A stretch of DNA of 64,000 nt from contig NZ_JACHKA010000001.1 in the NCBI RefSeq assembly GCF_014203955.1, positions 3,441,001 through 3,505,000 on the forward strand. Reading direction: 5' to 3'. Each line of letters starts with the position of its first letter. Position 1 is the stretch's first letter. The notes under the pieces were generated by a model, which did not search any database, was not told the DNA's origin, and saw only the letters and a program-made list of their open reading frames with translations. Below, one piece after another: positions 19,151-27,810 of this stretch. The stretch is from Sphingobium lignivorans. GTDB lineage: Bacteria > Pseudomonadota > Alphaproteobacteria > Sphingomonadales > Sphingomonadaceae. Position numbers and translations under genes: made by a program.

Positions 19151-20107
19151 TCAGGCAGCGGCGCGGCGCAGCCTGTCATTGATGGCAAGGCCAATGCCGC
19201 GATGCGGAACCGGCGCGACCGTTATCGCCGGAAACCCACTGGCATCCGCCTCGTGCAACGCAGCGAAGAGATTGGCGGCCGCTTCCACCAGATCGCCCGA
19301 TGCGCTGAGGTTGCGCTGACTCGGGCCGGGGCCGAAGCCGATATGGAACTGACCTTCGACCGGGTGCGGGCAATCGAGCCGGAGCGGCTTGGACGGCGCA
19401 TAATGGCTCTCAAGCTGCCCCGGCGCCGTGATCGGTCCGCCATGGCCAGGCAAGACGACCGGCAAGCCAGAGGCCTCTCCCAGCGCTTCGATCGTCACCG
19501 GACCGGGGCGCAGCAGCACGACCGCGTCCTCACGCGGCTGCACGATGGTGGATTCGAGCCCTTCGCTGGTCGGCCCGGCATCGAGGATCAGCGGAATGCG
19601 CCCGTCGAGGCTGGCAAGCACATGTGCCGCGCGCGTGGGGCTGATCGCGCCGGATCGATTGGCCGAAGGCGCCGCGAGCGGAACGCCCGCGGCGGCAATG
19701 AGCGCGCGCATGGCCGGGTGGGACGGCAGGCGCACCGCGAGCGTGGGGAGACCGGCGCTGGCCAGCGTGGCAACGGGGCAATCGGGGCGGCGCGGCAGCA
19801 CCATGGTCAGCGCGCCCGGCCAGAACGCCGCGGCCAGCGCCTCGGCCTCTGGCGTGAAAGTCACGAGCCGCTGCGCCATTGCGAGGTCGTTCACATGCAC
19901 GATGAGCGGATTGAAGGCCGGCCGTCCCTTGGCGGCATAGATGCGCGCGACAGCCATCTCGTTCGTGGCATCGGCAGCGAGGCCATAGACCGTCTCGGTC
20001 GGCACGGCGACGGGCTCGCCCGCGCGGATCAGCGCCGCCGCTTCGGCAAGCCCGGCGCTGTCATAAGCGCGAATCTGGGTCGTGATGGAACGGGCGCGAA
20101 GCGGCAT
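19151..20107 (-). CDS. tsaC: L-threonylcarbamoyladenylate synthase (Sua5 type)
   Basis: Forms threonylcarbamoyl-AMP from threonine, bicarbonate and ATP for t6A modification at tRNA position 37. It has 318 aa, the longer two-domain form. The YrdC domain shows the substrate motifs PTETVYGLAADA and IYAAKGRPAFNPL in its first third and SAPSANRSG later. The C-terminal Sua5 domain includes APGQLESHYAPS. Only this t6A gene is present here. Confidence 0.94.
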   Translation of the reverse strand: MPLRARSITTQIRAYDSAGLAEAAALIRAGEPVAVPTETVYGLAADATNEMAVARIYAAKGRPAFNPLIVHVNDLAMAQRLVTFTPEAEALAAAFWPGALTMVLPRRPDCPVATLASAGLPTLAVRLPSHPAMRALIAAAGVPLAAPSANRSGAISPTRAAHVLASLDGRIPLILDAGPTSEGLESTIVQPREDAVVLLRPGPVTIEALGEASGLPVVLPGHGGPITAPGQLESHYAPSKPLRLDCPHPVEGQFHIGFGPGPSQRNLSASGDLVEAAANLFAALHEADASGFPAITVAPVPHRGIGLAINDRLRRAAA

Positions 20108-20192
20108 CGTGCGGCTATAGCGGCGCTTCGTGACAGTATGAAGCCGGCAATAGCGGCTTTGCCGGAGCCCGGGCTTGGCCTAGAGAGCGCAC

Positions 20193-21044
20193 ATGACAGA
20201 GGATTTTCCCCAGGACGCGCTCACCCGCATCGCGGCGGCACTGGAGCGGATGGCGCCACCCCCTGCCACGTCGGCTGATCTGGAGGCGCATGCCGCCTAT
20301 CGGTGGGACGGCAAGGCGATCACGCCGGTGCTCCATTTCCAGCCGGTGGACTATGCGCTGCTTACCGGCATCGATGCGCAGAAGCAGGCCTGCCTGGAGA
20401 ACAGCCGCCGCCTCGCCCTGGGCCATGCCGCCCATGACATCCTGCTCTGGGGTGCGCGCGGCACCGGCAAATCCGCCACGGTCGCGGCCTGCGTAGGGCA
20501 AGTGCAGAAGGAAGGCCTGCCGCTCGCGCTGGTCGAAGTCGCGACCGACGACCTGCGCAGCCTCGCGACGCTCTTCTCGCTGCTGAGCGGCACGCGCCGG
20601 CCGATCATCCTCTATATCGACGATCTCGGCTTCGATGGCGATTTCGGCGCGGACGCGCGGGCCTTGCGCTCGCTGTTGCAGGGCGGCGCGAGCGCGCGGG
20701 GCAGCAATGTCCGCCTCTACGCCACCTCGAACCGCCGGCATATCGTCCCGCGCTCGATGTCCGAGCAGGACGATCCGATCAACCTGCGGGACGTGGTGGA
20801 CGACCGGCTGGCGCTGGCCGATCGCTTCGGCCTTTCGCTCGGCTTCCACGCGCTCGACCAGGAGGCCTATCTCGCCATCGTGACGCGCTATGCCGCGCGC
20901 CACGGGCTGGACTTCGAGCCGGCCGCCGCAATCCAGTGGGCCACGCAGCGCGGCAATCGCTCGGGCCGCGTCGCCTGGCAATATGTGGTCGAGCTGGCAG
21001 GCCGCGCGGGCCGGGCCCTCGACGAACCGGACATCGGCGACTGA
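20193..21044 (+). CDS. DUF815 family AAA ATPase
   Basis: Cytosolic ATPase of 283 aa. Walker A is GARGTGKSAT (about residues 88-97), Walker B is IILYIDDLGF, and an arginine-bearing segment TSNRRHIVPRSM follows in sensor position. DUF815 proteins are AAA+-like and widely conserved next to housekeeping genes; their role is not settled. It is divergent from tsaC. Confidence 0.88.
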   Translation: MTEDFPQDALTRIAAALERMAPPPATSADLEAHAAYRWDGKAITPVLHFQPVDYALLTGIDAQKQACLENSRRLALGHAAHDILLWGARGTGKSATVAACVGQVQKEGLPLALVEVATDDLRSLATLFSLLSGTRRPIILYIDDLGFDGDFGADARALRSLLQGGASARGSNVRLYATSNRRHIVPRSMSEQDDPINLRDVVDDRLALADRFGLSLGFHALDQEAYLAIVTRYAARHGLDFEPAAAIQWATQRGNRSGRVAWQYVVELAGRAGRALDEPDIGD

Positions 21045-21117
21045 ACCCGGCGCGCGGGTCCGCAGGCCTGCATGCGCTTCCTCGGCGGCAGCGCATTCGC
21101 CCGACCGCTGCCTGTCT

Positions 21118-22470
21118 TCATTGCGCGGTGGCGTCGGCCTTTGCCGCTGCGGGATTGCTGATCCGCCAGACCATGCCGCCCACATCGTCGCTCACCAGAA
21201 GCGCGCCGTCGCGCGCGACGAGGACGCCCACGGGACGCCCCTGCGCATCGCCATCCTTGTTGAGGAAGCCGGTCAGCAGGTCGACGAGCTTGCCTTGCGG
21301 CACGCCTTTCTCGTTGAACGCGACATAAGCGACCTTGTAACCGGCCGGCGGCTTGCGGTTCCAGCTGCCGTGCAGGGCCACGAAAGCGCCATGATCGAAG
21401 GGCGCGCCGAGCGCCGCGCCGGGCGTGAAGGTCAGCCCGAGCGGCGCGGTGTGCGCGCCGAGCCCGAAGGCGGGCCGCCTGGTATATTCGCGCAGGTCAT
21501 TGCGCTCGGGCTGCACGCGCTTGTCGATATAGCCGCCCCAGTAGTTCCACGGCCAGCCGTAGAAGGCAGCGAAATCGACGTCAGTGAGATAGTCGGGCAC
21601 GAGATCGGAGCCCAGCATGTCGCGCTCGTTGACCACCGCCCACAAGCCGCCCGTCCACGGATTGAAGGCGAGATCGGTGGGATTGCGCAGGCCGCTGGCG
21701 TAGATATTGAACGCGCCCTCGCGCGGATCGATCTCGATCACCGCAGCGCGCAGATCTTCCTGCTCCAGGCCATTCTCGGCGATGTTGCTGTTGGATCCCA
21801 CACCGACATAGAGCTTGCCGTCCGGCCCGGCGGCGAGGCTCTTGGTCCAGTGATAATTGGGCGCATTGGCGGGGAGGCTGGCGACTTTCCGGCCCGGCTC
21901 GGTAATCCGCACCGCGCCCTGCGTGTAGGGGAAGGCCATGAGGCTGTCGGTATTGGCGACGTAGAGCGTGTCGCCGACGAGCGCCATGCCATAAGGCGAG
22001 TTCAGCCCTTCCAGGAAGCTGTAGCGGTCCTCCGCCAGACCATCGCCGTCGCTGTCGCGCAGGAGGGAAATGCGGTTGGCCGAAGGTGCGCCCGCACCGG
22101 CCCGGCCCATGAGCTTGCCCATGACCCAATCGGTGATGCCGTTCGTCGGGCGCGGCGGGCTGGCGGTTTCCGCCACCAGCACGTCGCCATTGGGCAGCAG
22201 CAGCATGGTGCGGGGATGATCCAGCCCGGCCGCAAAACGTTGGACGCGCAGCCCCTTCGCCGCCACCGGCGCGGCATCGTCGGCCCAGCCCACGGCGCGC
22301 GCGACGACCACGGTCGGGATGATCTGGCGCCGGGGTTCGGTGAAGCGGGGCTCTCGCCCTTCCAGCTCGGCTTCCGCGAGACGCGCCACGTCCGGCCGCG
22401 ACACATAGAAGACTATGCCGCCCGCCGCGATGACCAGCGCCAGCAGCGCCATGAGAATATATCGCTTCAT
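21118..22470 (-). CDS. PQQ-dependent sugar dehydrogenase (sorbosone/glucose dehydrogenase-like)
   Basis: Periplasmic or membrane-tethered six-bladed beta-propeller enzyme of 450 aa expected to oxidise an aldose using pyrroloquinoline quinone. An N-terminal hydrophobic anchor (MKRYILMALLALVIAAGGIV) precedes the propeller. Recognisable segments are GLDHPRTMLLLPNGDVLV, SPYGMALVGDTLYVANTD, ASGLRNPTDLAFNPWTG and GLTFTPG. Cofactor and substrate follow from the family only. No PQQ synthesis genes occur in the window. Confidence 0.85.
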   Translation of the reverse strand: MKRYILMALLALVIAAGGIVFYVSRPDVARLAEAELEGREPRFTEPRRQIIPTVVVARAVGWADDAAPVAAKGLRVQRFAAGLDHPRTMLLLPNGDVLVAETASPPRPTNGITDWVMGKLMGRAGAGAPSANRISLLRDSDGDGLAEDRYSFLEGLNSPYGMALVGDTLYVANTDSLMAFPYTQGAVRITEPGRKVASLPANAPNYHWTKSLAAGPDGKLYVGVGSNSNIAENGLEQEDLRAAVIEIDPREGAFNIYASGLRNPTDLAFNPWTGGLWAVVNERDMLGSDLVPDYLTDVDFAAFYGWPWNYWGGYIDKRVQPERNDLREYTRRPAFGLGAHTAPLGLTFTPGAALGAPFDHGAFVALHGSWNRKPPAGYKVAYVAFNEKGVPQGKLVDLLTGFLNKDGDAQGRPVGVLVARDGALLVSDDVGGMVWRISNPAAAKADATAQ

Positions 22471-22528
22471 GCGCCCGATCTATGCCGCCGGCCCGCCGCG
22501 CGCAACCGGAAGCCGCATGCTGGACGCC

Positions 22529-22711
22529 TCAGCGCGGACCCAGCCGCCAGACGAGTATCGCGATGAGGACGCCCAGCCCGAGGCCGGCGAGCAATCCGAT
22601 CACCGGCTGGCCGAGAAAACCGCCGACGATCGTGCCGAGAAGCGAAAGCAGCGCGATCGGCGCGCCGCCGCCCATGCGTTGCCGGGGATCGGGAGAAGAG
22701 GGACCACTCAT
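22529..22711 (-). CDS. Small membrane protein
   Basis: A 60-aa protein with a polar N-terminus (MSGPSSPDPRQRMGGG) and two closely spaced hydrophobic segments (about residues 18-33 and 37-55) that could form a membrane hairpin, ending WRLGPR. The ATG at 22711 is preferred; upstream sequence in the frame looks non-coding. Function unknown. It lies upstream of the PQQ enzyme gene on the same strand. Confidence 0.55.
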   Translation of the reverse strand: MSGPSSPDPRQRMGGGAPIALLSLLGTIVGGFLGQPVIGLLAGLGLGVLIAILVWRLGPR

Positions 22712-22902
22712 GCAGGCGCCTTGCCACGTCCCGGGGCGGGACGCCAGCCGTCCGATCGCGGGACCCTCTGTTTCGCGCCGGGACATGCCTAAGGCGCCTT
22801 TCACCACCGAATGCCCCGATGCCGTAGCGTCACGGCAAACTGGCACGATGCTTGGTTGGCTTTCCGGTGTCGGCGCCGGGCCGATCTCACGGGAAGCCAT
22901 TC

Positions 22903-23112
22903 ATGCACCTGCCGATTCTGGTGGACCGTCAAAGCTATGAAGATGCCGCCGCGCTCATGGAAACCTTCGGGGAGCATGCCAGCGTGGAAGCCGCCCTGCG
23001 CGCGGACAGGAGCCGCGAGCGCGGCAATCATGTCCACTTCTGCCGCTGGCGCCAGGTCGAGCGGATGCTCCTGCTGCTGACCGCCGAGCAGGCGATGGGA
23101 ACCATCCACTGA
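22903..23112 (+). CDS. Small conserved-looking hypothetical protein
   Basis: A 69-aa basic helical protein beginning MHLPILVDRQSYEDAAALME, with GGGAAG-like GGGAAGCC before the ATG. The segment NHVHFCRWRQVERMLLLLT resembles short sphingomonad proteins with an FxRWRQVER-like pattern, but I cannot name the family with confidence. No signal or membrane segment is seen. Confidence 0.55.
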   Translation: MHLPILVDRQSYEDAAALMETFGEHASVEAALRADRSRERGNHVHFCRWRQVERMLLLLTAEQAMGTIH

Positions 23113-23145
23113 TTCTTCCGTTGCGACCGTTGGACGCGTGTCGCC

Positions 23146-23206
23146 AGCCCCTCTCTTCCGGTTTCTCTCCCTATAGTCCCCACGAGGTTTCCGGGAGAGA
23201 GGGGCT
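23146..23206. terminator. 16-bp inverted repeat between convergent genes
   Basis: The arms AGCCCCTCTCTTCCGG (23146-23161) and CCGGGAGAGAGGGGCT (23191-23206) pair over 16 positions (one G-U) around a 29-nt loop. Convergent genes end on both sides, so a bidirectional terminator or processing structure is likely. No T run is present. Confidence 0.5.
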
Positions 23207-23214
23207 CTCGACTC

Positions 23215-24900
23215 TCAGGCTAGCCCGGCCTTGGCGCGCTCCTCGGCCACGAGTTCCTTGCGCGAGAGCTTGCCGACCAGCGTCCTGGGCAGGTTGTCGC
23301 GGATCTCGACCGCGCAGACCCGCTCATGCTTGCCGAGCTGTTCGTTGAGCCAGTCCTTGAGGCCGTCCCCTTCCACGCCTTCCGTCTTGTCCGCCCAGAG
23401 CGTCACGAAGGCCTTGGGGCACTCGCCCCGGTAGGAATCCGGAATACCGATCACCAGGGCCTCGCGCACGGCGGGATGGCGATAAAGCACTTCCTCGACC
23501 TGGCTGGGAAACACCTTGAAGCCGCCCACCGCGATCATGTCCTTGATCCGGTCGACGACGCTGAAATAGCCATCCTCATCCACGGTTCCGACATCGCCGG
23601 TCCGCAGATAGCCATCGGCGAACACATCGCCGTCCGCCGCCGGATTGTTCCAGTAGCCCTGCATGATCTGGGGGCCGGAGACTGCGATCTCGCCCGGCAC
23701 GCCCGGCGGCGCGCGTCGGCTGGGGTTCTCGCGATCGAGCAGCCGGATCCGCGTCGCGGGTATCGGTTGGCCGATGGTCCCCACCTTGCCGAGCCGGTCA
23801 TAGGGATTGGCCGAGACCACACCGCTGCTTTCCGTCAGGCCGTAGCCTTCCACCAGCCGTGCGCCGGTCGCGCGCTCGAAATGCTCCTTGAGCGGCAACG
23901 GCAGCGGCGCACCGCCCGAAATGCAGATGCGCAGGGATGAGAGATTGGTCTTCGCAAGATCCGGGCAATCCAGCAAGGCCTGGAACATCGTGGGCACGCC
24001 CGGAAGCGACGTGATCCTGGTGCGCTGGATCGCCGCCAGCACCTGCCGCGAATCGAACCGGGGCAGCATCACGATCTCACCGCCATTGGCGACCGTGCGA
24101 TTGAGCACCGCGGTATTGGCGAAGACATGGAAGAAGGGCAGCGCACCCAGAATACGATCATTGTCATGCCAGGGGTCGAGCATATTGACCTGCCGGGCAT
24201 TGGCAGTGAGGTTCTGGTGCGTCAGCATCGCGCCTTTGGGCCGGCCGGTCGTGCCGCCAGTATATTGCAGCAGTGCCAGATCGCGCTCCGGATCGATGGC
24301 GGGCAGCGTCCGAGCCCCGTCGTTCGAGAGCATGTCGGCAAAGCGTGTCAGACGCGGATCGTGGGGGATCGGCTCGTCCGCCTTCCGCTTGAACAGGCGA
24401 TACAGCATCGCCTTGCCTGCAGGCAGGGCCTCCGCCACGTTGCCCACCACGAGGCGCTCCACGCAGCACCGGTCGAGCATGGCCCGGGCATTGCCGAGCA
24501 GTGGCCGCGCCGACAATGTCACCATCATCCGCGTGCCGCTGTCCTCGGCCTGATGATCCAGCTCCTCGACCGTGTAGAGCGGCGAAAAGTTCACCGCGAT
24601 CGCCCCGGCCATCATGATCCCGTAATAAGCGGTGACATAATGGGGCACATTGGGAAGATAGAGGCCCACCCGGTCGCCGGGGCGGATGCCGAGATCGATC
24701 AATCCGCAAGCAAAGCGCCGCGCCGCGTCCAGGCACTCGGCATAAGTGAATCGCCGCCCGTAGAAATCGATGAGCGAGCGCCCGCCATCGCGCTCCGCCG
24801 CCGCCTGCAACATGCCCGGAAGGGACAACGGCGCAAAATCCTGCGCCCAGCCGACGGGGTGATCATAATGGTCCTGCCAGACCGGGTTCTCGCTCTCCAT
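23215..24900 (-). CDS. fadD: Long-chain-fatty-acid--CoA ligase
   Basis: Adenylate-forming enzyme of 561 aa that activates long-chain fatty acids to acyl-CoA for beta-oxidation or lipid building. The P-loop-like motif YTGGTTGRPKGAM lies around residue 215. The family motif GYGLTESSG and the C-terminal hinge YLRTGDVGTVDEDGYF are present, as is the lysine-containing end PRTLVGKLSRKEL. The start MESENPVWQDHYDHPVGW is typical. It follows trcR on the same strand after a hairpin and probably has its own promoter. Confidence 0.93.
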   Translation of the reverse strand: MESENPVWQDHYDHPVGWAQDFAPLSLPGMLQAAAERDGGRSLIDFYGRRFTYAECLDAARRFACGLIDLGIRPGDRVGLYLPNVPHYVTAYYGIMMAGAIAVNFSPLYTVEELDHQAEDSGTRMMVTLSARPLLGNARAMLDRCCVERLVVGNVAEALPAGKAMLYRLFKRKADEPIPHDPRLTRFADMLSNDGARTLPAIDPERDLALLQYTGGTTGRPKGAMLTHQNLTANARQVNMLDPWHDNDRILGALPFFHVFANTAVLNRTVANGGEIVMLPRFDSRQVLAAIQRTRITSLPGVPTMFQALLDCPDLAKTNLSSLRICISGGAPLPLPLKEHFERATGARLVEGYGLTESSGVVSANPYDRLGKVGTIGQPIPATRIRLLDRENPSRRAPPGVPGEIAVSGPQIMQGYWNNPAADGDVFADGYLRTGDVGTVDEDGYFSVVDRIKDMIAVGGFKVFPSQVEEVLYRHPAVREALVIGIPDSYRGECPKAFVTLWADKTEGVEGDGLKDWLNEQLGKHERVCAVEIRDNLPRTLVGKLSRKELVAEERAKAGLA

Positions 24901-25000
24901 GCCGGAAAACTATGCGATGGCGGCGAGCAAGGCAATGCAGACGCGCGGACGCTACGGCGCGGCCTGCAGCGTCGGTCCGCGCCAGCCGCGACTCGGGAGG

Positions 25001-25024
25001 GACCGGCCCGGTCGGGGGCCGGTC
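25001..25024 (-). terminator. Hairpin downstream of trcR
   Basis: A 9-bp perfect inverted repeat GACCGGCCC/GGGCCGGTC with a 6-nt loop lies 12 bases beyond the trcR stop codon. It has no T run. Confidence 0.45.
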
Positions 25025-25036
25025 ATGCCATGATGC

Positions 25037-25702
25037 TCAGTCCTGCGACGGGCTGGAAAACAGCGCTTCCTCGGCACGCAGCGCTTCCTCGGCGCGGCGC
25101 TGGGCTTCCTCGCGCTCCAGGCGCAGCTCGGCGATCAGCGCCTCGCGGTCGCCGGCGAGACGATTGTCCGTCGGCGCTTCGATGCCGGCCTTCTTCGCCG
25201 CCTTGGTGACGAGCAGGTCAAGCTCGCGCTGCGAGCACAGGCCCAGAGTCACCGGGTCCTTGGGCTGGATGTTGGAGATGTTCCAGTGCGTGCGCTCGCG
25301 GATCGCCTGGATGGTCGTGCGAGTGGTGCCGATCAGCTTGCCGATCGCGCCGTCGGAAATCTCCGGATGGTGGCGCAGGATCCAGGCGATGCCGTCCGGC
25401 TTGTCCTGCCGCTTGGAGACGGGCGTGTAGCGCGGCCCCTTGGTGCGACGCACCGGATCGGGCCCCTTGAGCATCTGCAGGCGATAATCGGCATTCGCCT
25501 CGCCCTTGTGGATTTCGTCCATGGACAGCTCATGGGCGCGCACGGGATCACGTCCGGTATATTTCGTGCCTGCGGTATCGTCGGCGATCGCCTGTACTTC
25601 GAGAATGTGCAGGCCGCAGAATTCGGCGATCTGCTCGAAGCTGAGCGCGGTGTTGTCGACCAGCCAGCTGGCGGTGGCATGGGGCATGAGCGGCTGGGCC
25701 AC
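25037..25702 (-). CDS. trcR: Cell cycle transcriptional regulator TrcR (DUF1013)
   Basis: DNA-binding regulator found almost only in alphaproteobacteria, 221 aa. Two helix-turn-helix-like segments are visible: LSFEQIAEFCGLHILEVQAI near the N-terminus and ISDGAIGKLIGTTRTTIQAI in the middle. The C-terminus is a Glu/Ala-rich coiled coil (REEAQRRAEEALRAEEAL). The start is a GTG at 25702: AGGAG lies 7 nt upstream and the frame reads MAQPLMPHATASW. Any longer frame has no ribosome-binding site. TrcR in Caulobacter is linked to cell-cycle control; targets here are unknown. Confidence 0.9.
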   Translation of the reverse strand: MAQPLMPHATASWLVDNTALSFEQIAEFCGLHILEVQAIADDTAGTKYTGRDPVRAHELSMDEIHKGEANADYRLQMLKGPDPVRRTKGPRYTPVSKRQDKPDGIAWILRHHPEISDGAIGKLIGTTRTTIQAIRERTHWNISNIQPKDPVTLGLCSQRELDLLVTKAAKKAGIEAPTDNRLAGDREALIAELRLEREEAQRRAEEALRAEEALFSSPSQD

Positions 25703-25822
25703 TGGAAATCTCCTGACGGTCAAAAAATGACACCAAAATGATAAGGGCCGCCCCTTGCGGAGCGGCCTGCCGCAGCCAGATTTAGTATAGTCCGGCCCGC
25801 AGGGCAAGACCGCGTGGCGCCG

Positions 25823-26572
25823 TCATTCGGACAGTCGCGCCATGGCGACGAGCTTCTCCCGCCAGGTCGGCCGCATGTAGAGCGGCGCGAGGAGCCTGCG
25901 CGCCAGCCGAGCCTTCGTGGAATGGCCGCTCGTGCCCAGCTGGTCGTGGCGGATGTCCTCCACGGCATAGCCGGCATGCCGCAGCTGCCAACTCATGTGA
26001 TCCATCGAATATTCCATCTGATGACCGAGCCCGACATGGGGCAGCGGAAGCTGGAACCGGTCGAGATAGTCCTTGCCCAGCACCATCCGCGTGATGTTGC
26101 GCAGGCGGAACAGGTTCGGCGTGGTCAGAAAGACGCGGCCGCCCGGGTTGAGCAGGGAGGAGAGCCTGCGGAACGTGACATAAGGCGGCTCCGGGATATG
26201 CTCGATCACTTCCAGCATCACCACGAGGTCATAGCGCTTGTCGGCGTCGGGCACCGGCGGCTCCCAGGTGAGATTGCCGATCACGAAGGAGAGGCCGGCC
26301 GCATCGATGACCTTGCGGTATGATTCATTGATGTCGGCCACGGTGCAGTCCATGCCGAACATCTTGCTGAGCAGCAGCGCCATCTGGCCCCCGCCGAACT
26401 CGATCATCTTCATGTCCGAATCGAGGCCCATGTCGCAAAGCAATTGCAGCGAGCGCCAGTATCGTTCCCGGTCGATCTCGTAATATTCGGGCACTTCGAG
26501 AAAGTTGGAGCCGATGACATGGTCGTTATAAGCCCGGTCGAATTCCGCGCGCGTCGGACTGCACTTCCCCAT
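25823..26572 (-). CDS. Class I SAM-dependent methyltransferase
   Basis: Methyltransferase of about 249 aa. Motif I is MKMIEFGGGQMALLL, the acidic residue binding the SAM ribose lies in CTVADINESY, and the motif LVVMLEVIEHIPEP is typical of ubiquinone/COQ5-like folds. PGGRVFLTTPN follows. The C-terminal part after residue 170 is specific and unassigned. I start at the ATG at 26572; an in-frame ATG at 26668 would run across a hairpin (26610-26626) and adds a non-coding-like segment. It follows the GT4 gene, so a sugar or lipid acceptor is conceivable. Confidence 0.8.
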   Translation of the reverse strand: MGKCSPTRAEFDRAYNDHVIGSNFLEVPEYYEIDRERYWRSLQLLCDMGLDSDMKMIEFGGGQMALLLSKMFGMDCTVADINESYRKVIDAAGLSFVIGNLTWEPPVPDADKRYDLVVMLEVIEHIPEPPYVTFRRLSSLLNPGGRVFLTTPNLFRLRNITRMVLGKDYLDRFQLPLPHVGLGHQMEYSMDHMSWQLRHAGYAVEDIRHDQLGTSGHSTKARLARRLLAPLYMRPTWREKLVAMARLSE

Positions 26573-26609
26573 GAGCCTGATCGTCCTGCCTTCAATTCGT
26601 GGAACAAGA

Positions 26610-26626
26610 CCCCGCTCGTAGCGGGG
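26610..26626 (-). terminator. Hairpin between the GT4 and methyltransferase genes
   Basis: Perfect 7-bp stem CCCCGCT/AGCGGGG with a 3-nt loop, followed on the minus strand by TCTTGTT. It lies 125 bases past the glycosyltransferase stop and upstream of the preferred methyltransferase start. Confidence 0.45.
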
Positions 26627-26751
26627 AATGACGAAGAATTGGTATCGCCAGTCCCCCGCAAAGTCCATGGCGGCGCGGCATCGTGCGGCGGACGCGGCGC
26701 CCGTTCCGTCCCGGGCATGAGATGGATCGGAGAGGCGCCCCGGCGGGGATG

Positions 26752-27810
26752 TCAGGCGGCGCGCGCGTATCCGTCCTCGCCAAGCCAGTGCAGGCTGCCG
26801 AGGAACTGTTCGGCGCTCCGGCGCCAGCTGAAGCTGCGGCCAAAAGCAGCGCAGGCCGCGCGGTCCATGGTCAGCGCCCGCTCCACTGCCGTTTCGAGCC
26901 GTTCGTCCATGGCGCCGCTCGTTGGCGTGAGCACGTCGACCGGCCCCATCACCGGATAAGCGGCGACCGGCGTCCCGCAGGCCAGCGCTTCGATCATCAC
27001 CAGCCCGAACGTGTCGGTGCGGCTGGGGAAGACCAGGACGTCGGCGCCCCGATAGGCGCTCGCCAGCGCTTCTCCGGTGAGCAATCCGAGGAAATGCGCG
27101 TCGGGGTAGTGCTGCTCCAGCGCCGCGCGGGCCGGCCCGTCACCGACGACGACCTTGGTGCCCGGCATGTCCAGTCGCAGGAAGGCCTCGATATTCTTCT
27201 CGACCGCCACCCGGCCGACATGCAGCATCACCGGCCCCGGCAGGCCGGCATAGGCCGGATGCGCCGCGCCATCGGGCGTGAAGAGCGCCAGGTCCACGCC
27301 CCGCCCCCAATGATGGGTCTGGCTGATGCCCGCGCGATGAAGCCCGGCCCGGATCGAGGGCGTGGAGGTCAGCACCGCACTGGCGGGACCATGGAACCAG
27401 CGGAAATAGGGCCAGAAAAGATCCGCCGAGAGGCCGGTCCGGCTCTGAACGTAATCGGGGAAATTGGTGTGATAGGCCGTGGTGAAATGATAGCCGCGGC
27501 GCAGGCACCAGCGGCGCGCGGCGACGCACAGCGGCCCTTCGGTCGCTAGATGGATGGCATCGGGACGGAAAGCGGCGATCATCCGGCCGATCGTCCCCGG
27601 GGCCGCCATGGCGAGGCGGATCTCGGGATAAGTCGGGCAAGGCAGGGTCGCGAAGCGGTCCGGGCCGATCACGTCCACCACATGGCCCATGGCCCCCAGC
27701 TCGGCACTGACCGACTGGAGCGTGCGCACCACGCCATTGACTTGCGGCGCCCATGCGTCGGTGACGATGAGAATGCGCCGCCCCGGGGCGATCTGCCCGA
27801 TCTCGGTCAA
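26752..27810 (-). CDS. Glycosyltransferase family 4 (mannosyltransferase-like)
   Basis: GT-B fold glycosyltransferase of 352 aa. The N-terminal donor/acceptor half begins ILIVTDAWAPQVNGVVRTL, the usual opening of GDP-mannose-dependent alpha-mannosyltransferases of the MgtA type. The C-terminal nucleotide-sugar site is represented by VFPSRTDTFGLVMIEALACGTPVAAY. The start codon is TTG, overlapping the TGA of the upstream phosphoesterase by 4 nt (TTGA). The tight pairing suggests that both act on one envelope glycolipid. Sugar and acceptor are inferred. Confidence 0.88.
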   Translation of the reverse strand: MTEIGQIAPGRRILIVTDAWAPQVNGVVRTLQSVSAELGAMGHVVDVIGPDRFATLPCPTYPEIRLAMAAPGTIGRMIAAFRPDAIHLATEGPLCVAARRWCLRRGYHFTTAYHTNFPDYVQSRTGLSADLFWPYFRWFHGPASAVLTSTPSIRAGLHRAGISQTHHWGRGVDLALFTPDGAAHPAYAGLPGPVMLHVGRVAVEKNIEAFLRLDMPGTKVVVGDGPARAALEQHYPDAHFLGLLTGEALASAYRGADVLVFPSRTDTFGLVMIEALACGTPVAAYPVMGPVDVLTPTSGAMDERLETAVERALTMDRAACAAFGRSFSWRRSAEQFLGSLHWLGEDGYARAA

